Assembly: GCA_030407085.1 (NCBI GenBank)
Contig: CM059584.1
Location: 136,948,001-137,012,000, forward strand
Direction of reading: 5' to 3'
DNA length: 64,000 nt
DNA from: Trichopria drosophilae
Taxonomy: Eukaryota > Arthropoda > Insecta > Hymenoptera > Diapriidae
A program made the translations under genes and the position numbers. Under the pieces are notes generated by a model, which worked only from the letters and a program-made list of their open reading frames with translations, did not search any database and was not told the DNA's origin. Of this stretch, positions 9,934 through 24,900 are shown piece by piece. Position 1 is the first letter of the stretch; each line of letters starts with the position of its first letter.

Positions 9934-12900
9934 GTAAGTTTTTTATAAAGAAATACATAAAACTATCTTGTATCAATTTGTTTTATAAATAAGTAAAAAT
10001 AGATTATTACAATCATAAAAAAGCGGTAATAACTGTACAGTAAACACAAACATAACATACAAAGATTGTTAATAATAAATCGATATTTTTCAGTACAACT
10101 GCAGAATGTCAAATTTTATTTATATATAAAAATAGTATGTATAAATTTGATTTGTTATTATCACAATTTTTCATGTTGACGAGATCATTCTAACTCGGAG
10201 TTCAGCTAGGAAAACGTTATTTTGTTCCCAATTTCCCCGTGTTTCGACCGGGGTAATTAATTTAAAAAAGTATGCTTATCTCGAGTTTTCATCAGCTCTA
10301 ATAATCAATGAAGAAGGTTACCTTCCTAATTAATAAAAATTATTCCTTTTAGAAATATATTTTAAAAATTACCAGTAAATCATGATACTGATAAGCTGTG
10401 CAATACTAAATTATCCTTCCAGCCCTAGGGGCTTTCACTATTCTCGGCATTTAACTGAAGTAAGTTCAGGTTGTCTGAAATTGAAGTTTTGAATATTACA
10501 TTAAAATATTTGTACTGGGTTAGATGTCAGTATACTCATTTTTTACAACTTTTTCTGCCTGCTTCGAGTTTGTCTGTAATAAGAATTTTCTTTCGTAAAG
10601 ATAATTGTGGGTGATCCTGAATAAATCTCTGTACTACCAGAATTAATTTGACGCGCGATATCTTTCGAATCAAGAAAGTTAACCTGAAAATGATAGAATT
10701 ACTTCATCGAGATTTTTAAAGTTTTGGAGATTACCATACTCTTCAATTGATCTTGGAAAAGCTATAACTTGTAGACACACTTTGTTGATGTTAGGTACTG
10801 AAAGTCAACCGTACGACAATTGGTCCCAGCAGTGGACCAGTCATGTCCATACTTTTTGTCTTTCCATTGATCCAGGTAGAAGCTTTATGAAGATCATGTC
10901 AATTCGATTTCTTGGTCAGTTTCTGTTATACTAGCCTTCTCCTTTAACCCGAATTACAAAAAAATGACGTTTTCGTAATCGATGATGGGTAAATAGAGCA
11001 ACAGGCAGGCGGACGTGAGGTGTCAATCAATAAAAGCCACCTGCCGTATTATGGTGTTCGTTGTCGTACAGATCAGGATTCGATGGCTCTTTGCCACCTG
11101 TTGTGTATTATTGCAGGTTTTGAATATATATTTGACATTTACACAATGTTTGTATTAGGTACTCATGTCTATTTAAAGAACGACAAGAAAATTTAAATAT
11201 CAATCATATAACTTTACCCGTACATGATCGTCACCTTCTTTTCAGGAACGTATTTTTTTAACTCTCAATAATTCATTCAATTTAATTATATACAAACTGG
11301 AAATGTTCTGCTGTTATGCGTTATTTACGCTTTTTAAATTTATATGAAATTTAAAAGAAAACACCTAGAGAGAGCATTAAATATAAAAAAGTCTGTAAAT
11401 ATTAACAACTAAGATTTGAAGTAAAGACAATAACATTTTTTGTAACAGATTATCCTCTAGAATTCGGCGAATTCTACTTAAAATACCGGTGCCTCTTTTA
11501 ACGTCAGATTATTATTATCCTTGAAATATTCAACCATACTAATTGCAGGAATATTCATGTAGTGTATGTTACGACCTTGGGTTTCGCAGCTTCTATTAAA
11601 ATTGGTCTTCCGTTTATCCAATGTCGACTGGAAGGCTCGATTAATACACTTGCAACTCTACCAATAGCAGCTTGGTATCCATACGACGTCGGAAAACCAG
11701 TATATTATGAAATAACTATTTTACACGAACTTACAGCAGTCATTTTGACGATTTTATCAAATATTGGAGCAGATATTTTAGTCTCAGCCTTAATGATGCA
11801 AGTGTGTTTACAATGCAGGATATTGTCGTACAGGATATCTCACAATATGGATGATTTTATAGACGAGAATCCTACTGATGACTTGACTCAATTTCAACGT
11901 GATAAAGAAATAGTAACTACGTTTACTGAAGACCATCTATTCATAATTGGGTAAGTCACTATTATACTGAGAATTATACAGTGGTGCCCTCCAATATTTT
12001 CCTCGTCCGTCTTGTCTGTCCTGTTCCAACCCTCCCAATATTTGCCTAGTGAGGGGAAGACATTTTTCTCTCACTCCGCCGATATACAGTTATAAAACGC
12101 GCAAGCGTCGACCAGAAGAAATCAGTTTAACCTTTCCTACATCGCGCGTGCGTGTTGCCACAGAATTACCATTCTGTGAGAAGTGGTGGGGAACAGAAAT
12201 CGAGGGGTAAGGCAAATATTGGGACGGACCTAGTGGCAAATATTAGGGGGTAGCAAATATTGGGAACGCAAATATTGGGGGAAACTACTGTATACACAAA
12301 ACCATAACGGGCAATCTCGGTTGATTTAATTAACTTAACTCGGGACCTTTTGATTGTTGGTCGAATGCACAAATGTGATTCAGCTGGGGATATTTTAACA
12401 AGTTACGAAAATTTTGATACAAAAATTCCATTTATTCACCGAATGTACAACTGTATGTAAATACTGCCGAAATTCATTCTACTGAAATCTTGCTCTTTTC
12501 TGAACACAGGCGCTATTTTTTACTATAAGATTAACAGAATCTGCTTTTCGATTCGTACAATACTAATATTATAATCGTAATAGTTTACAGTACGTTAGTT
12601 GCTTTTTATCAATACAGAGATTTATCAAGAGAAAAGTAATGGGCAACGTTAAGTAAAAAAAACCAAAGGTTTCCAAACAATGGGTGTAACCTGTATTTTT
12701 TTCATGAAATTGTTTTAGTTTTTATCGTAGCTGTTTTATTTTGTCAATATAGACTAGCATATTAGATTATCAGATTGCTGTTATTTAGCTCTAAATTGTA
12801 GTGACATTTTTTATACAAAAACAATAATTACCCAATCACATTATTTTTCACTGACATTATTCTAAAATGATTTTTTTTTTAAGTCAAATGATGGAGGGAA

Positions 12901-15900
12901 TTCATCACATATGCAAAGCATACAATATTTAAGGGATTAATAGCAAAGTTAGTTTCAATGTTAATCCTTAAGTATTTAAGGTATTTTTGTCAATTATTTT
13001 ACAATAAAAAGAAAGTAATAGATCTTTATACGTTATACATTGTAAAATGTAACAAGTTTCAGAAACTTAATCATTAATATAAATGAAATTATATCGTAAT
13101 ATATCTTCGAATATAATAGTTTTGCAGAGAAACTAAATAAGGCTTTCATGATTTGGTTTGCTGTGATGGTAATTTTACCTGGACCATGTCTTATTTTAAA
13201 TGTATACGAAATACTGAGGTGCCAAAAAATAATGTGCATTATAACGCCCTCAGCCATGATCGCCATTGCTCTGACTGAATTATCACTCATTTATTGGTGT
13301 GGATCCGACATAACAGATCAGGTATGTTATTCTATTAAATGTTCAATACATTGGCAATTGTACGTTTTAATATATCAATATAATGTTATTTTCAAAATAA
13401 TGGCCAACATTTTATGGGGTACAATTTTAACTAAGTATTTCATGATTATAATTTAAATGTCTATTTTATTAAATATTACTTCATTCTTACACGAATCACA
13501 ACACTTCAAAACATTCCTCTGATGAATTATACAATTTAAATTATGTTTACATGACTACGATTATAACATGGTAACTAACAACTTAACCTACAAATCAAAC
13601 ATTTACAAATTTAAAGAATTTGTGACTTAAAGAAGTATGAATGTGTTAAATTATGATTTTCAAATTTTTTAAATGGATGAGAAATTATTGATTTCTAAGC
13701 ATTATACTTGTATTAATATAGGCGGTCGATGTAACTGCATCGTAATAAAAAAATTGCAGGTTGATCAGCAAAGGTACATGACATCATAAAGGGAAAATAT
13801 TTACTAAAATATACATAATTTGGGTTGGCGAAATGACGGTTCAGTTACTGCTGATGCAATGTAGGGGTGACATTTATCGTGCACGTGCAGATATAGCATA
13901 AAATCTTCAAATGACTATTTACGTTCCAACTGATTTCTCATCCGATGAATTCGTTTCCCGTAATATAGCCCCAATCCGTTTTATGCCTGGTAAATCAGTT
14001 TTTCGACCTTTTTATCAGTTACAACATGGCGTTTGGAATGCAATATATGTGTTACCAATAAAAGTATCGAACCAACGATGTACTGATTTACCAAAAATGA
14101 AGAAAACCTTTTAAATATACCAAATATGTATGATATTCTCAGAATTTAAATTGGGAAATTAACGAAAAAGAACATTTCCTTTTTGTTACAGCCACTTTCA
14201 AAACTTTTATCTTTTCCTTTTTGCTTTTAATGTAGAAATAGATGTATAAACTACCATTACATACGTCTCCGTTTACATTTGACGAAAAACACCTGTTATT
14301 TTAAAATTAATATTATATTTTAGGGGATACGCGATGTCATTTAAAATATTTTTCATGTGCTGCTAGCGAATTATCAAAAGAGATTCTTGCATGACATATT
14401 TTTTAACGCTCGATTAAATCTGTAAAGCGTTCTGCGTATCAAAACCCTGTAATAAACGGTTCATTTATTAAAATACGCAGTTTTATGAGATTCGAAATTC
14501 AAATCTCCCATCTTTAACATATATGCAGTTCTATCATATTTGAATTTTGTAGTCACTTCATTACTAACTAGTTTAGTTTATTCTATAATTTAATTAGTTA
14601 GAATAGAAGGAGACACTTGGTTTTTCACGATTTCAGTTATTTCGAGTTGTTGCTTGCTTAAAGGAGGCCATGGGTATAGGTTGTGTTGTCCATATAGAGA
14701 TGCAGAGAATATTTTTTCCATACAGAGAATCCGTTACAAACAAATGATGATGCGGACTATTAAACACAATACTTTCCGAAAGACATTCGCAAAGACTTAA
14801 CAATACATTTTTGTACCTAAAATAGAAATAAATATTGTTTAAAAGTTGACATAGTAATTGAGGCTAAATCTGTAGAGATGTTGTAATTCAAAAAAAGTTT
14901 TAAATATCAAGGATTTAGTTGACAAATACTCGTGTCTCAATAATGTTTTTACTGAGTACACGGAATAAAATAGATGGCTAAGTATGTGGTTAAGACACAA
15001 GAGTAGGTCTGTAGGTCAATAGTAAGATGTGGACTAGACATATTTTATAGCTGCTGTTACTACTTAAGTAGTTGACCATACTAGTAGCAATAACTTTGAA
15101 TGAAGTTTGCATTGCATTTTACTACTTAAATAGTAACATCAACTATCCATTTTTTCCATCTACTATCACAAAGATAAATTAGATAGTATATATTTGAATT
15201 TTCTCTCAAACCATTCTTTTTACACTGAAATTAGTGTGCTTGATTGATTGATTTTTCATCTGTAATTAAAACAGAAAATAGTTTAATTAAAAAAATGCAG
15301 AATATAATTTTATCGATAGGAAATTCAACGTTTTAAATTTTCTGAAAGTGTGAAATATTTAACCATTATAAAGGCACCTAATAAAAATTATTTTAAAAAA
15401 AATAATTTAATCCTCTTGCGTAAGCGTTTTACCCGACTTTCCGTTACCGTATCCAGGTTTGTTATTTTACATATTTGCAAAATTGCAAACATTACTTTCT
15501 ACGTTTTTGGGGTCGCTGAAACTTCGCGTACAGGGATATTCGAGGTCGCTGATCAAGAATCTAATCTCAGCTTTCTGACATTCAAAATATTGGATTCAAT
15601 ATAGTAGCTTCGAATGCTACATTCAAAAGTAATTTTTCTGATTTATAAACATGTATGATTTATGATGAACGCGTTTTTTAGGATTGGTGGCTATGAATAA
15701 TGTCTATTACCGTTTTTGTTCCTATTTTTCTGTATTTTTTTAAGTTTGTGCATTCGGGGCCCTATTTTTATTGAATTTCAAAAAACAGATATCAAATTCT
15801 TGAACAGCGACCTCGAAAACCTATGTATACCAAGTTTCACGAAAAAAGTATTTTTGGTGGCCATATTGGATCCGCCATTTTGTATTTCACAAAACATTAG

Positions 15901-18900
15901 ATTGACATCAGATTCTTTATCAGCGACCCGAAAACCCTTGTGTGCCAAGTTTCATAAAAATAGGTCAATATTTTGTATTTTTGGCCGCCATATTGGATCC
16001 GCCATTTTGAATTTATGATTTCGGACATCAAATTCGTAATCAGCGACCCCAAAAACCTCCAAGTAGAGATTTTGAGCTTCATTTGAACAAGTTTTCAACT
16101 TTGATAAAAAACACATATTTTCGATAATATTTAGCCATTTTTTATTGATGTTTTCGAAACAAAATAAATAAAAATCATCATTTAGACCAAGTCTATCTTG
16201 AAGAGGAAATCTTCTGCTTTAATTTGAGCCGTAATAGACCCTTGAAAAATTCCCCAGTCAAAAAATATAGCCAAAATTGTCAGGTCGTATATATTATACG
16301 TCTTTCCGACTACGGTAAAAACCTCGTTTGGACGTATATATAGGGCTTAGTGCGCAGGAGGGTTAATTCCGATATCAGAATCCTCGAATAATACCGGCAG
16401 ATCTGCAATCTACAACTTATAAGTTTCATTACCAATTTATTATTCAAAATGTTCAGTTGTACAAAATATTTCCTTTCCTCATTACAATTTTTATCCTCAG
16501 GAGCTCCTCGAGATATTTTAATAATGTCCGTCTTTATCGGATCCTCAGAATATCCTCAGAATGCCTTGGAAACGATAATAGGATGATGAAAGCGCATATT
16601 TCATATTCTTAGAACATTTTAAGAAAATGCGGTGCCTGTTGACGTTATCAAAACATTTCGGGTATTCTTAGGAGCTCCTAAAAACATTCTGAGAAATATG
16701 TACTACGCGGGCAGCATCGAAACTAGCACATAAAAGCTCAAAATTCATAATTATTACATGTTGATTAACTTATTTCAAAAGTGTAGTAAATCAATACTTT
16801 TCCGGAGTGAAAATAGATTGGATATATAGTTTATGCTTACCGATGCGTAGTTAGACTTATGTAATTTTGCAATAGCTGGAAAAAAATCGAATATTAGGCT
16901 GTTTTTAAATTTCCTGAGTAGGGGAATCCCCATCCAGATATCAGAGGCCAATCCCTGGTTTATAAACTTAGCGCATAAAAGCCACGCAATTCCCACTAAA
17001 AAATATCCCCCACTTTTGCACAAATAAAATGGCCCAAGTATATAAAATGGGTAACAAGTAAGGGATAGCCCAGTTGGTATCAGACGCCCTAACGATTTCA
17101 ATCTCTTATCAATCAGCTTATTAGGGCAGTTTATCGATATTGCTATCAGTGTATTCAAATTCTAGTTCAACTACATCAACGTCCATCTTTAGTCTAATTA
17201 TTTAAGTTGTGACAAAAAGTTATCCTTTACTATTTAACTTTTTTGTGAATATGAGTCATCAAGCAGTGTTCGGATTAGGCCAACTCTATATAAACGAGAC
17301 TGTGATTTCTTGGATAAAAGACGAGTTCAACTATTTGAAATCTATGATAAACGATCTTCAGAAGCATAATGAAGATTTCACTTTTGGTTTACTCCACGAT
17401 TTACCGATTAAACTGCAAACTATCGAGGATAGAACTTCTAAAATACACGAAACATTATTTTCTAAATCTAAAAGAGTTTCCTCAGAACCAGAACAACTTA
17501 AAGAAGTAACTTTGGAAATGATGTTCAAGATAATAGCTGAACTTTATGAGCAAAAAGAACGTGCTCATAATTTCTTCATATACTCTATTCCGGAGTTATC
17601 AAGTGACAATTTAGGGGATTCTGCAACCCATGATCTCAAAATAATACATGCTATTTTCAATTATTATTTGGTGTCTTGTTCGGATCCAATAACATTTTCA
17701 CGCGTTGGAAATTTATCTGACTCCTACAACTGTCGTCCTCTTAAAGTTCATCTGAAAGATGAGCGGCAGGTGCAAGCTATTCTGAAGGCAGCTGGGCAAT
17801 CTAAACCACCATTTCTTCCCGAAATACTAGCAGGAATCAATTTTTCCATCGGCCCTGACAGACAACTGCAGGACTGGGAAATAAAACTGGCAAAGAAGAT
17901 TCTTCAATAATACACCGGTACAGGAGAAACAGACTTCGAGCTCGAATACTTCAACGATGGACCTTACGTGGTAAAACATGTGAACAACTTCGTTACTCGG
18001 TACTCCACAACTTCCAAAATTATTAATAATTACTAATAGTATGGTCATAGACTTTGAACTATTTTTCGTTAATGTTGATTAAAACATTTAAAAAATAACT
18101 AACAGTTCTGATAACATTCAATTCAAATTTCATTTTTTCCAAGGTTCTCGTAAAGGACATGCATCATTTTAACCGCATTAATATTCTATAATAAATGTTG
18201 ATGAACGCTATGATGCATGAACAACTGAACTTTCCATAGGTCTGATTAAATACTGCCATTTTATATTTCATTTTCTATAAAAAGGGATTGCTGATTTCCT
18301 TACGTGCACGAAAAGTACAAGATATCAAAGATTATTGTAGGGATATTAGGCATTATAATCACACATACTATCTATAAATGTCAACGATATTAAGCAAATA
18401 TTGTTATATAATGCATGTACTAACCGTCAGATGATAAATAGCTCCTCGTGTTTGGTCGTTTCTAAGATAAAATATAACCTTAACAATCTAAATGTTTAAA
18501 GTCACTTAACAATGACGCATTAACACAACATAAAATAACTATGAATGTTCTAGATGTTAAGTATGCATGGATCTATATAATCAGTTATTGCTTCCACGAT
18601 AAAATGTCCTCTGCCGGCCCGGTGAATGTCTGCTCGTTGCTCATCGTTAAATAATGCGGATTATTTAAGTGGTTAAGTTCAGCGATCATTTTGCCTGAAC
18701 AATTACTCATTAGTATAAGAACTTTAATATCTATGAATGTCCTAGATATTAAGTAAAGATTTAATTATATTATCAAATATTACTGCAGATAACGTATAGT
18801 CTTTAATGTTGCTCTGATAGATAATACAAAATTTCGGTTATGGTGCCTAGGCTATTACGTATTAGTATAATATACATGTACCGCGATATCCTACCGCATA

Positions 18901-21900
18901 TACTACGATATCTAGAATATTACATAATAGTATAATATACTATACATGTACCGACTATGAATGTCCCATATATTAATTAAAGATGAAATTATATTATCAA
19001 AGATTACTTCCGATAAGACATAACCGTTGATGTTACTCAGATAGATGAAAAGTTTTTTCGCCGATGTCTAAGATATTCAAGAATTTCCATTACGATATCT
19101 GGAATATTACATAATAGTATGGTATACATTAGGGTGGTTCAAAAGTCAATTTGAAACTTATTTTTTCTCCCTTCGATCGAATTCTTGTAGAATATGCAAA
19201 AAAAAAATGAAGACGTATTTTTGCGTTTTTTTTTAAATGCTATTGGAACTGGAAGCGCCCGGAGCTTGAAGTTTGTATGTTCAAAGGAAAAATTCCATTT
19301 TTTCAATTTATTCGCGATAATTCGTTCTGATACTCAAATTAACACACTTGTTTCAAAATTCGCGGAAGTACCTTTTTTCGAAAGTCTTCAGGACACAAAA
19401 AAACCTTGGTTAAACCCCCCAAAAAAATGTTATACATGAATTTTGAATACAAAACTGTTTACAAAATAATCAATAAAACCATCAAATTTCTTCATTTTTG
19501 TTTCGTAACTTTCACAAAAAATTTTTAAAAATTCTATGTCACGTACTTTTAAATTTCTTATGATTTTACGATTAAAATAAGGTCTAATTGAATAGAAAAT
19601 GATTAGTTTTTGCTGAGTTACATTACATTCAATATCAACGTCATTTTTAACATAAATCAGATAAAGGAAAAACATTTTCTATTTTTCGCTATATCATGCC
19701 GGCAAAAAATGTGCGATTAGTGTGCTATTGAGCATTGTTTTCCTTGCCTTGTTTCACATCGAATGACCTTCAAACGATCTGCAGGAGAACAATTTTATGC
19801 GAATTATCAAACACTGAACTTTGGACGTCTTAATTGACGTGAGATCTTGAGTCGCGAATAATTTATTATTTCTTGAGCGATATTCATTCCGTAATTTATT
19901 TAAAATATTACTTAACCGGTGTTTGTAATCGGACTCATTTTTTAGTTTTTAAAATGAAAGTCACGTTCAAAATTAAAAAAACACAAAATGGCGGATTTAA
20001 TGTCTTTACTACTGATGTTTCCAAGTTTCTCGAATACAATTTTCGACTCCAAATTTCACTCTAACCAAGACGTCGAAAGTTCAGAGGTTGATGGTTTGAA
20101 TGTTCAAAAAATTGTTTTTCTGATGGTCGTTTGGGGGTCATTCGATACGAAAAAAACGAAGGAATACGATACCGATTAGCGCACTAACCGCATATTTTTT
20201 ATGGTGAGATATATCGAAAAAAAAATAGAAAATGTTTTTGCTTTATCTGCTTTCTGTTAAAAATGACATTCATATTAAAAGTACTGCATCTCAGTTAAAC
20301 ATTGTTTTCCTGAGACATTGAGTTTTTAAGTTAGTGCAAGTCAAATAATCCCCAATATTTGAAGAATTTATAATATGTTGCTTAATTATTTTTACTATGC
20401 CACTTCTCGAAGTGGAAGCGAAAGTTTCTGAACATATCCGAATGCTACCGAGTCTAACTGCGGTGAAAACAAAAGGGCACCAATATGGCGGCCGAGTAGT
20501 CCGACGTACGGGTCTGAACTGGTCCGAACCGAGTAGTTTCGTGATTAACTGTTTTTGTTCTCATTGCAGTAATTTCTTTTGAGCAAGTTTGGTCAATTTA
20601 TACAGGGTAATATGAATATGTGAATCAGTTATTAATAGTCCTTTTCCCATCGGCGTGATGGTCGTGCGGGCTAAGGCGTCAGTGTTAGTCCGCCCGAACC
20701 AGGGTAGGGAAACGGCAATGTTAAATTTCTGAACGCTTAAACCTCGGTACATCTGGCGCCACCTACGCAGACTGCAGTACATTCTGTGGAACTAAAATAC
20801 ACTACGTCATAAAACATGGCTGCCTGCAGCCTGTCTGAGACCGCGGGGCACGAATGAGCATGACGTTTATATTTTCAGAAATTCTCTCTACATTTCTACA
20901 GTGGCGTACAGTATATGTAAATTGATGTATCAAAATTCAACCATTTTATGTGTACTCAATATTCTTTCGAAAATTATAAATTTTAAATAATTAATTCCAA
21001 TACATTTTTGGACTTTTTAATTTATCAGAAAAATAATATAACCTAAAACTAATACTTTTAAACTTTTGTTTTTATAACGTACACATTAATTTTTTAACTA
21101 ATTGTGAAAATAGTGGACATCTGTGACGGATTGAACTTTACTTCAGATACACTGTTTCAATTTGAAATAAACGAAATGCTATTTGAATTTCCCGCTTTCA
21201 AGAGTGGGATAAAACCTTAGTGGTTTATAAAACTCCTTTTATTCTTATTGTTAGGCCGATCTGTTTGAAACTTTGAAATGTTTCTCGCCTTCTAATTTAA
21301 TTCATGCTTTATACCATAGACATTTGTGGGAGACAGTGTGAATAAATTCATGGTAGAAATACATGTAATGAACATAATAAAAATAAGATGTGATTATGAT
21401 TTTATTTGATCAAAGTATCTTTTATTTATATATTTGTGAAGTAATTAACAAAAGTGTTAGTAATAGACTGATTATTATTTGTTTCAATTCCATCTTTATC
21501 AATTATACAAGAGATTTTAGTTTTTTTAGTCTTATTTTCTTTTCCCACAACGTCGTTCATTGTTTCCCAAAGTCTTTTAGGATTTTATGCAAGTTTTTCT
21601 ATTTTGGTGCTGTAGTATCTATTTTTTATCTTTAAAATTAATTTATTTAAAATATTCCTATGATTTTTATATTCATTTCTGATTTCAGTATTGTTTGGGT
21701 GTTTAGTAGAAAGTTTATGCAATCTATCCCTGGTCTTCATGCTTTCAGTAGGCCTTCTGTGATCCAAGGTGTCTTCTTTCTTGAGGTATCGGTTGAGATG
21801 GTAGTTGAGGAATTGATGTAAGCTTGCAGTCTTAATATAAAATCATTTGTGCATGTTTCCAAATTTGTATTGTTACAGATATCCATCCAATGTTCAGCTT

Positions 21901-24900
21901 GTAATTTCATAATTAATTTTTTATAATCCAATCTTTTACGTGTTCTATTAACTTCCTCAGGGTAGTATTCTTGACCAAGAATTGGTATACATGTGAGTAC
22001 CGGATAGTGATCAGTGATGTTTGTCTGTAGGATTCCAGAAATTATGTCTGAGTTGCAGTGCTGCGATTTGTAAAAAAATATGGTCAATGCAGGTAGCTGA
22101 TTTGTTAGTAACACGAGTTGGTTTATTGATAGCTGACAAAAATCCAAGTTCGCTAAATGTCGTTAAGTAATCCAATGAAATTTGTTCGTTTTTGAGTATA
22201 TCAATATTTATATCGCCAGTAAAAATTTGGGTTGCATTTGAATCTAATTTTTTAATAAAATGTTGAATATTCTCGATGAATGTATACGGATCTTCAGAAT
22301 GCAGTCTGTATAGTGCAAGGATATCGATTTTGATAGATTTGGTCGGATGCAGACAGAGATGTACCGTTTTATTTTCATTTATCGTTATAATTTCATGAAT
22401 AAATGATAAAGTTTCCTTGACATATACTACAGTACCATCGTTTTGATTTTGATGGCATTCGTTGTAAATCGTGTGATATCTGGGAATGTTGTATAGTGTA
22501 AGATTTTCTATAGACCAAGTTGCAGTAGCTATTATAACATCGAATGTCATGTTGTAGTTATGAAGGAGTAATAGTAATTTTTCAAAGTTACTATGCAAAC
22601 TACGTATATTAAGATGCATTATTTCTATTGAGGGTCTGAGAGACGAAAGAGTAATTTGACAATTTTCGTATGATGTAAATTCAATTGTATGACTTTGTTG
22701 TGCGTCAATATATTCAATTAAATGTTCAGAGAACATTTAAATTATTTAAATTATTGGGTAATCAATTTTAGATATTACGAATTTGTTACGTGAGGCAAAT
22801 GATTCGCATTTCTTTTCATCATTTGCGGCGTGGTCTGTGGAATAGGTTGAATTAAATCTTTTATTAGTTTCTATGCAATTTATGCATTTCGGATTTATTT
22901 TGTCAGTACAGTCTTTAGTCGCATGTGTATCTGCACAATAGGCGCATATTAGTGTCTCACTTTGACATTTTTAGGCACTATGACCATATTTATTGCACTT
23001 AAAGCATTGTTTTATTTGGAGGTCGTCGTATACAGCGCAGTTCCAAATAAACATTTAAAAAGAAAGCCTTATTTGATGTTATGTAAATAATATTTGCAAA
23101 TATATAAAACAGAGTTTCATACTAAACATATCATTTTAGTGAAAGTCTGTAGATCAATATAGTTATTGCCACCATAGATGTTGACTTTTCGACATAAACT
23201 TAAAAATCCGACTTTATATATTACTAAAAATATACCAATAAAAAAATTCCTTACGTATATTTTATTTGTTCAAGGGCATCACCTTACCATCGGTTTATTT
23301 AAATTCAACATTGCATAATAGCTTAACAATGTTTTCACAATTTAAAAAAAAGGCTTGCAATGTCAAATTTCTAACAAATTAGTTTATTGATCAATGACGA
23401 ACAACGATTTGGAAGCAGCATTGCAAAATGCTCGCAATCAGTGTTCCACTGCTGTTGCAATATCGTATACATGCAAATCCCTTCAGATATGAGACCTTGA
23501 AAAAGTGCTCTAATTTAAGAGTTTTGCATTATACTTAATCAAAATTAACACTTCTTTCAGAGGTATTTGCTGTTTAAGAATATATAAAAAAATTATATTT
23601 CACAAAAACATGTATTGATTCTGCTTGTAATAAATTGTTCTTATTTTCTAATATAAGATGCTTCCAAGCTTATTTATCTATAATTTACTCACACGAAGAT
23701 GGACATATTGCTGACATCTGGTGATAGCAGATATAACATTGATGATCAAGTGCGATCATCCATCATCGTTAATATAGTCTTACAACTTAACAATGTTATC
23801 ATCGGACTTGATCGTTACTTTCATTTTGTCAACATAGTAAACCAAACTATATACTCAGTATACATATTAATTTCAGTTATTTTTTTATATTTTCAATCCC
23901 ATTCTCTGCTTCGTTCAATTGTATACATGCAAATCCCTTAAACATACCATGCTAAAAATCAAAGTGCACGCATACGCCTAAATATAATGCACTCATGTTA
24001 CATAATTAGAACTAATTAATGGTATTTAAAATATAATACATAATATAATAATAATAATATTTATTCAGTCATATATATACACAATTTACATTGCAAGGGT
24101 GGACAGACATTCCCTGCCACAGAGTGTACGCAAATGTGCCGCAAAAGTGCTCCAAGCACTTGTCCGCGAACTGAATATGAAAGCGTATAACACACCTGTA
24201 CTAATCCTAGTTTATACGTATAAACTAATTAAAATTTATATATATTAGAAATTTCAGATTTTATTATCGCTGCGGAAGAATAGATATACTTAAATCCCGA
24301 ATATCCTCTGCAATGAGCCATTTAATAATTAGGTTTTTTGTTATCCGGTACACAGGTATCTTGTAATAGTCTTGTAATAGTAGACATCTAATTAACAAAT
24401 AAATAAAAATTTAAGCAATTTTACCTTTAAAAGGATGTATATTAATTCTATATGTAATTTTATGCATAAGGGCATTAAATATCCTGAATAGAAAAATAAT
24501 AAGCATAAAAGTTATCAAAACTTACATTGATTTCGTTCAGAAAATTGGGTTGCCAATTCCCTGAAGCCTTTTTCACTCGTTCAGAATTTCATTGAACACT
24601 AGCTTTATTTGCACTTTAATAATATAATATTTGGAGTTAAAATTCCTTGCCGATACTGTATATTGACAAAATGGTTTGAACACGGAAATTCTTACTTGAA
24701 TTCAAATGCAAGATGCGCGGCGTAAGACAACTCCTGTACGCGTATGCGCACCGAGCCAGCGACATCTACGCAGACTGTAGTCTCTCCGCGGAACTAATTT
24801 AACGGCAAGCGCCGCCCCTATTCCCGTTTCAGTACCCTGGCCCGAACTGAACGTCGCGAAGGGCCCGAGTTCGAATCCCCGTCCTGCAATTTTCTCTGCT

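Noticed and set aside
9649..9976. Antisense and frame-shifted ORFs over receptor exon 1
   Set aside because: Shadows of the receptor coding exon.
17055..17130. tRNA-like A box (tagcccagttggtatcagacgcc)
   Set aside because: No B box or cloverleaf follows; at best a SINE fragment, and no target duplication was found.
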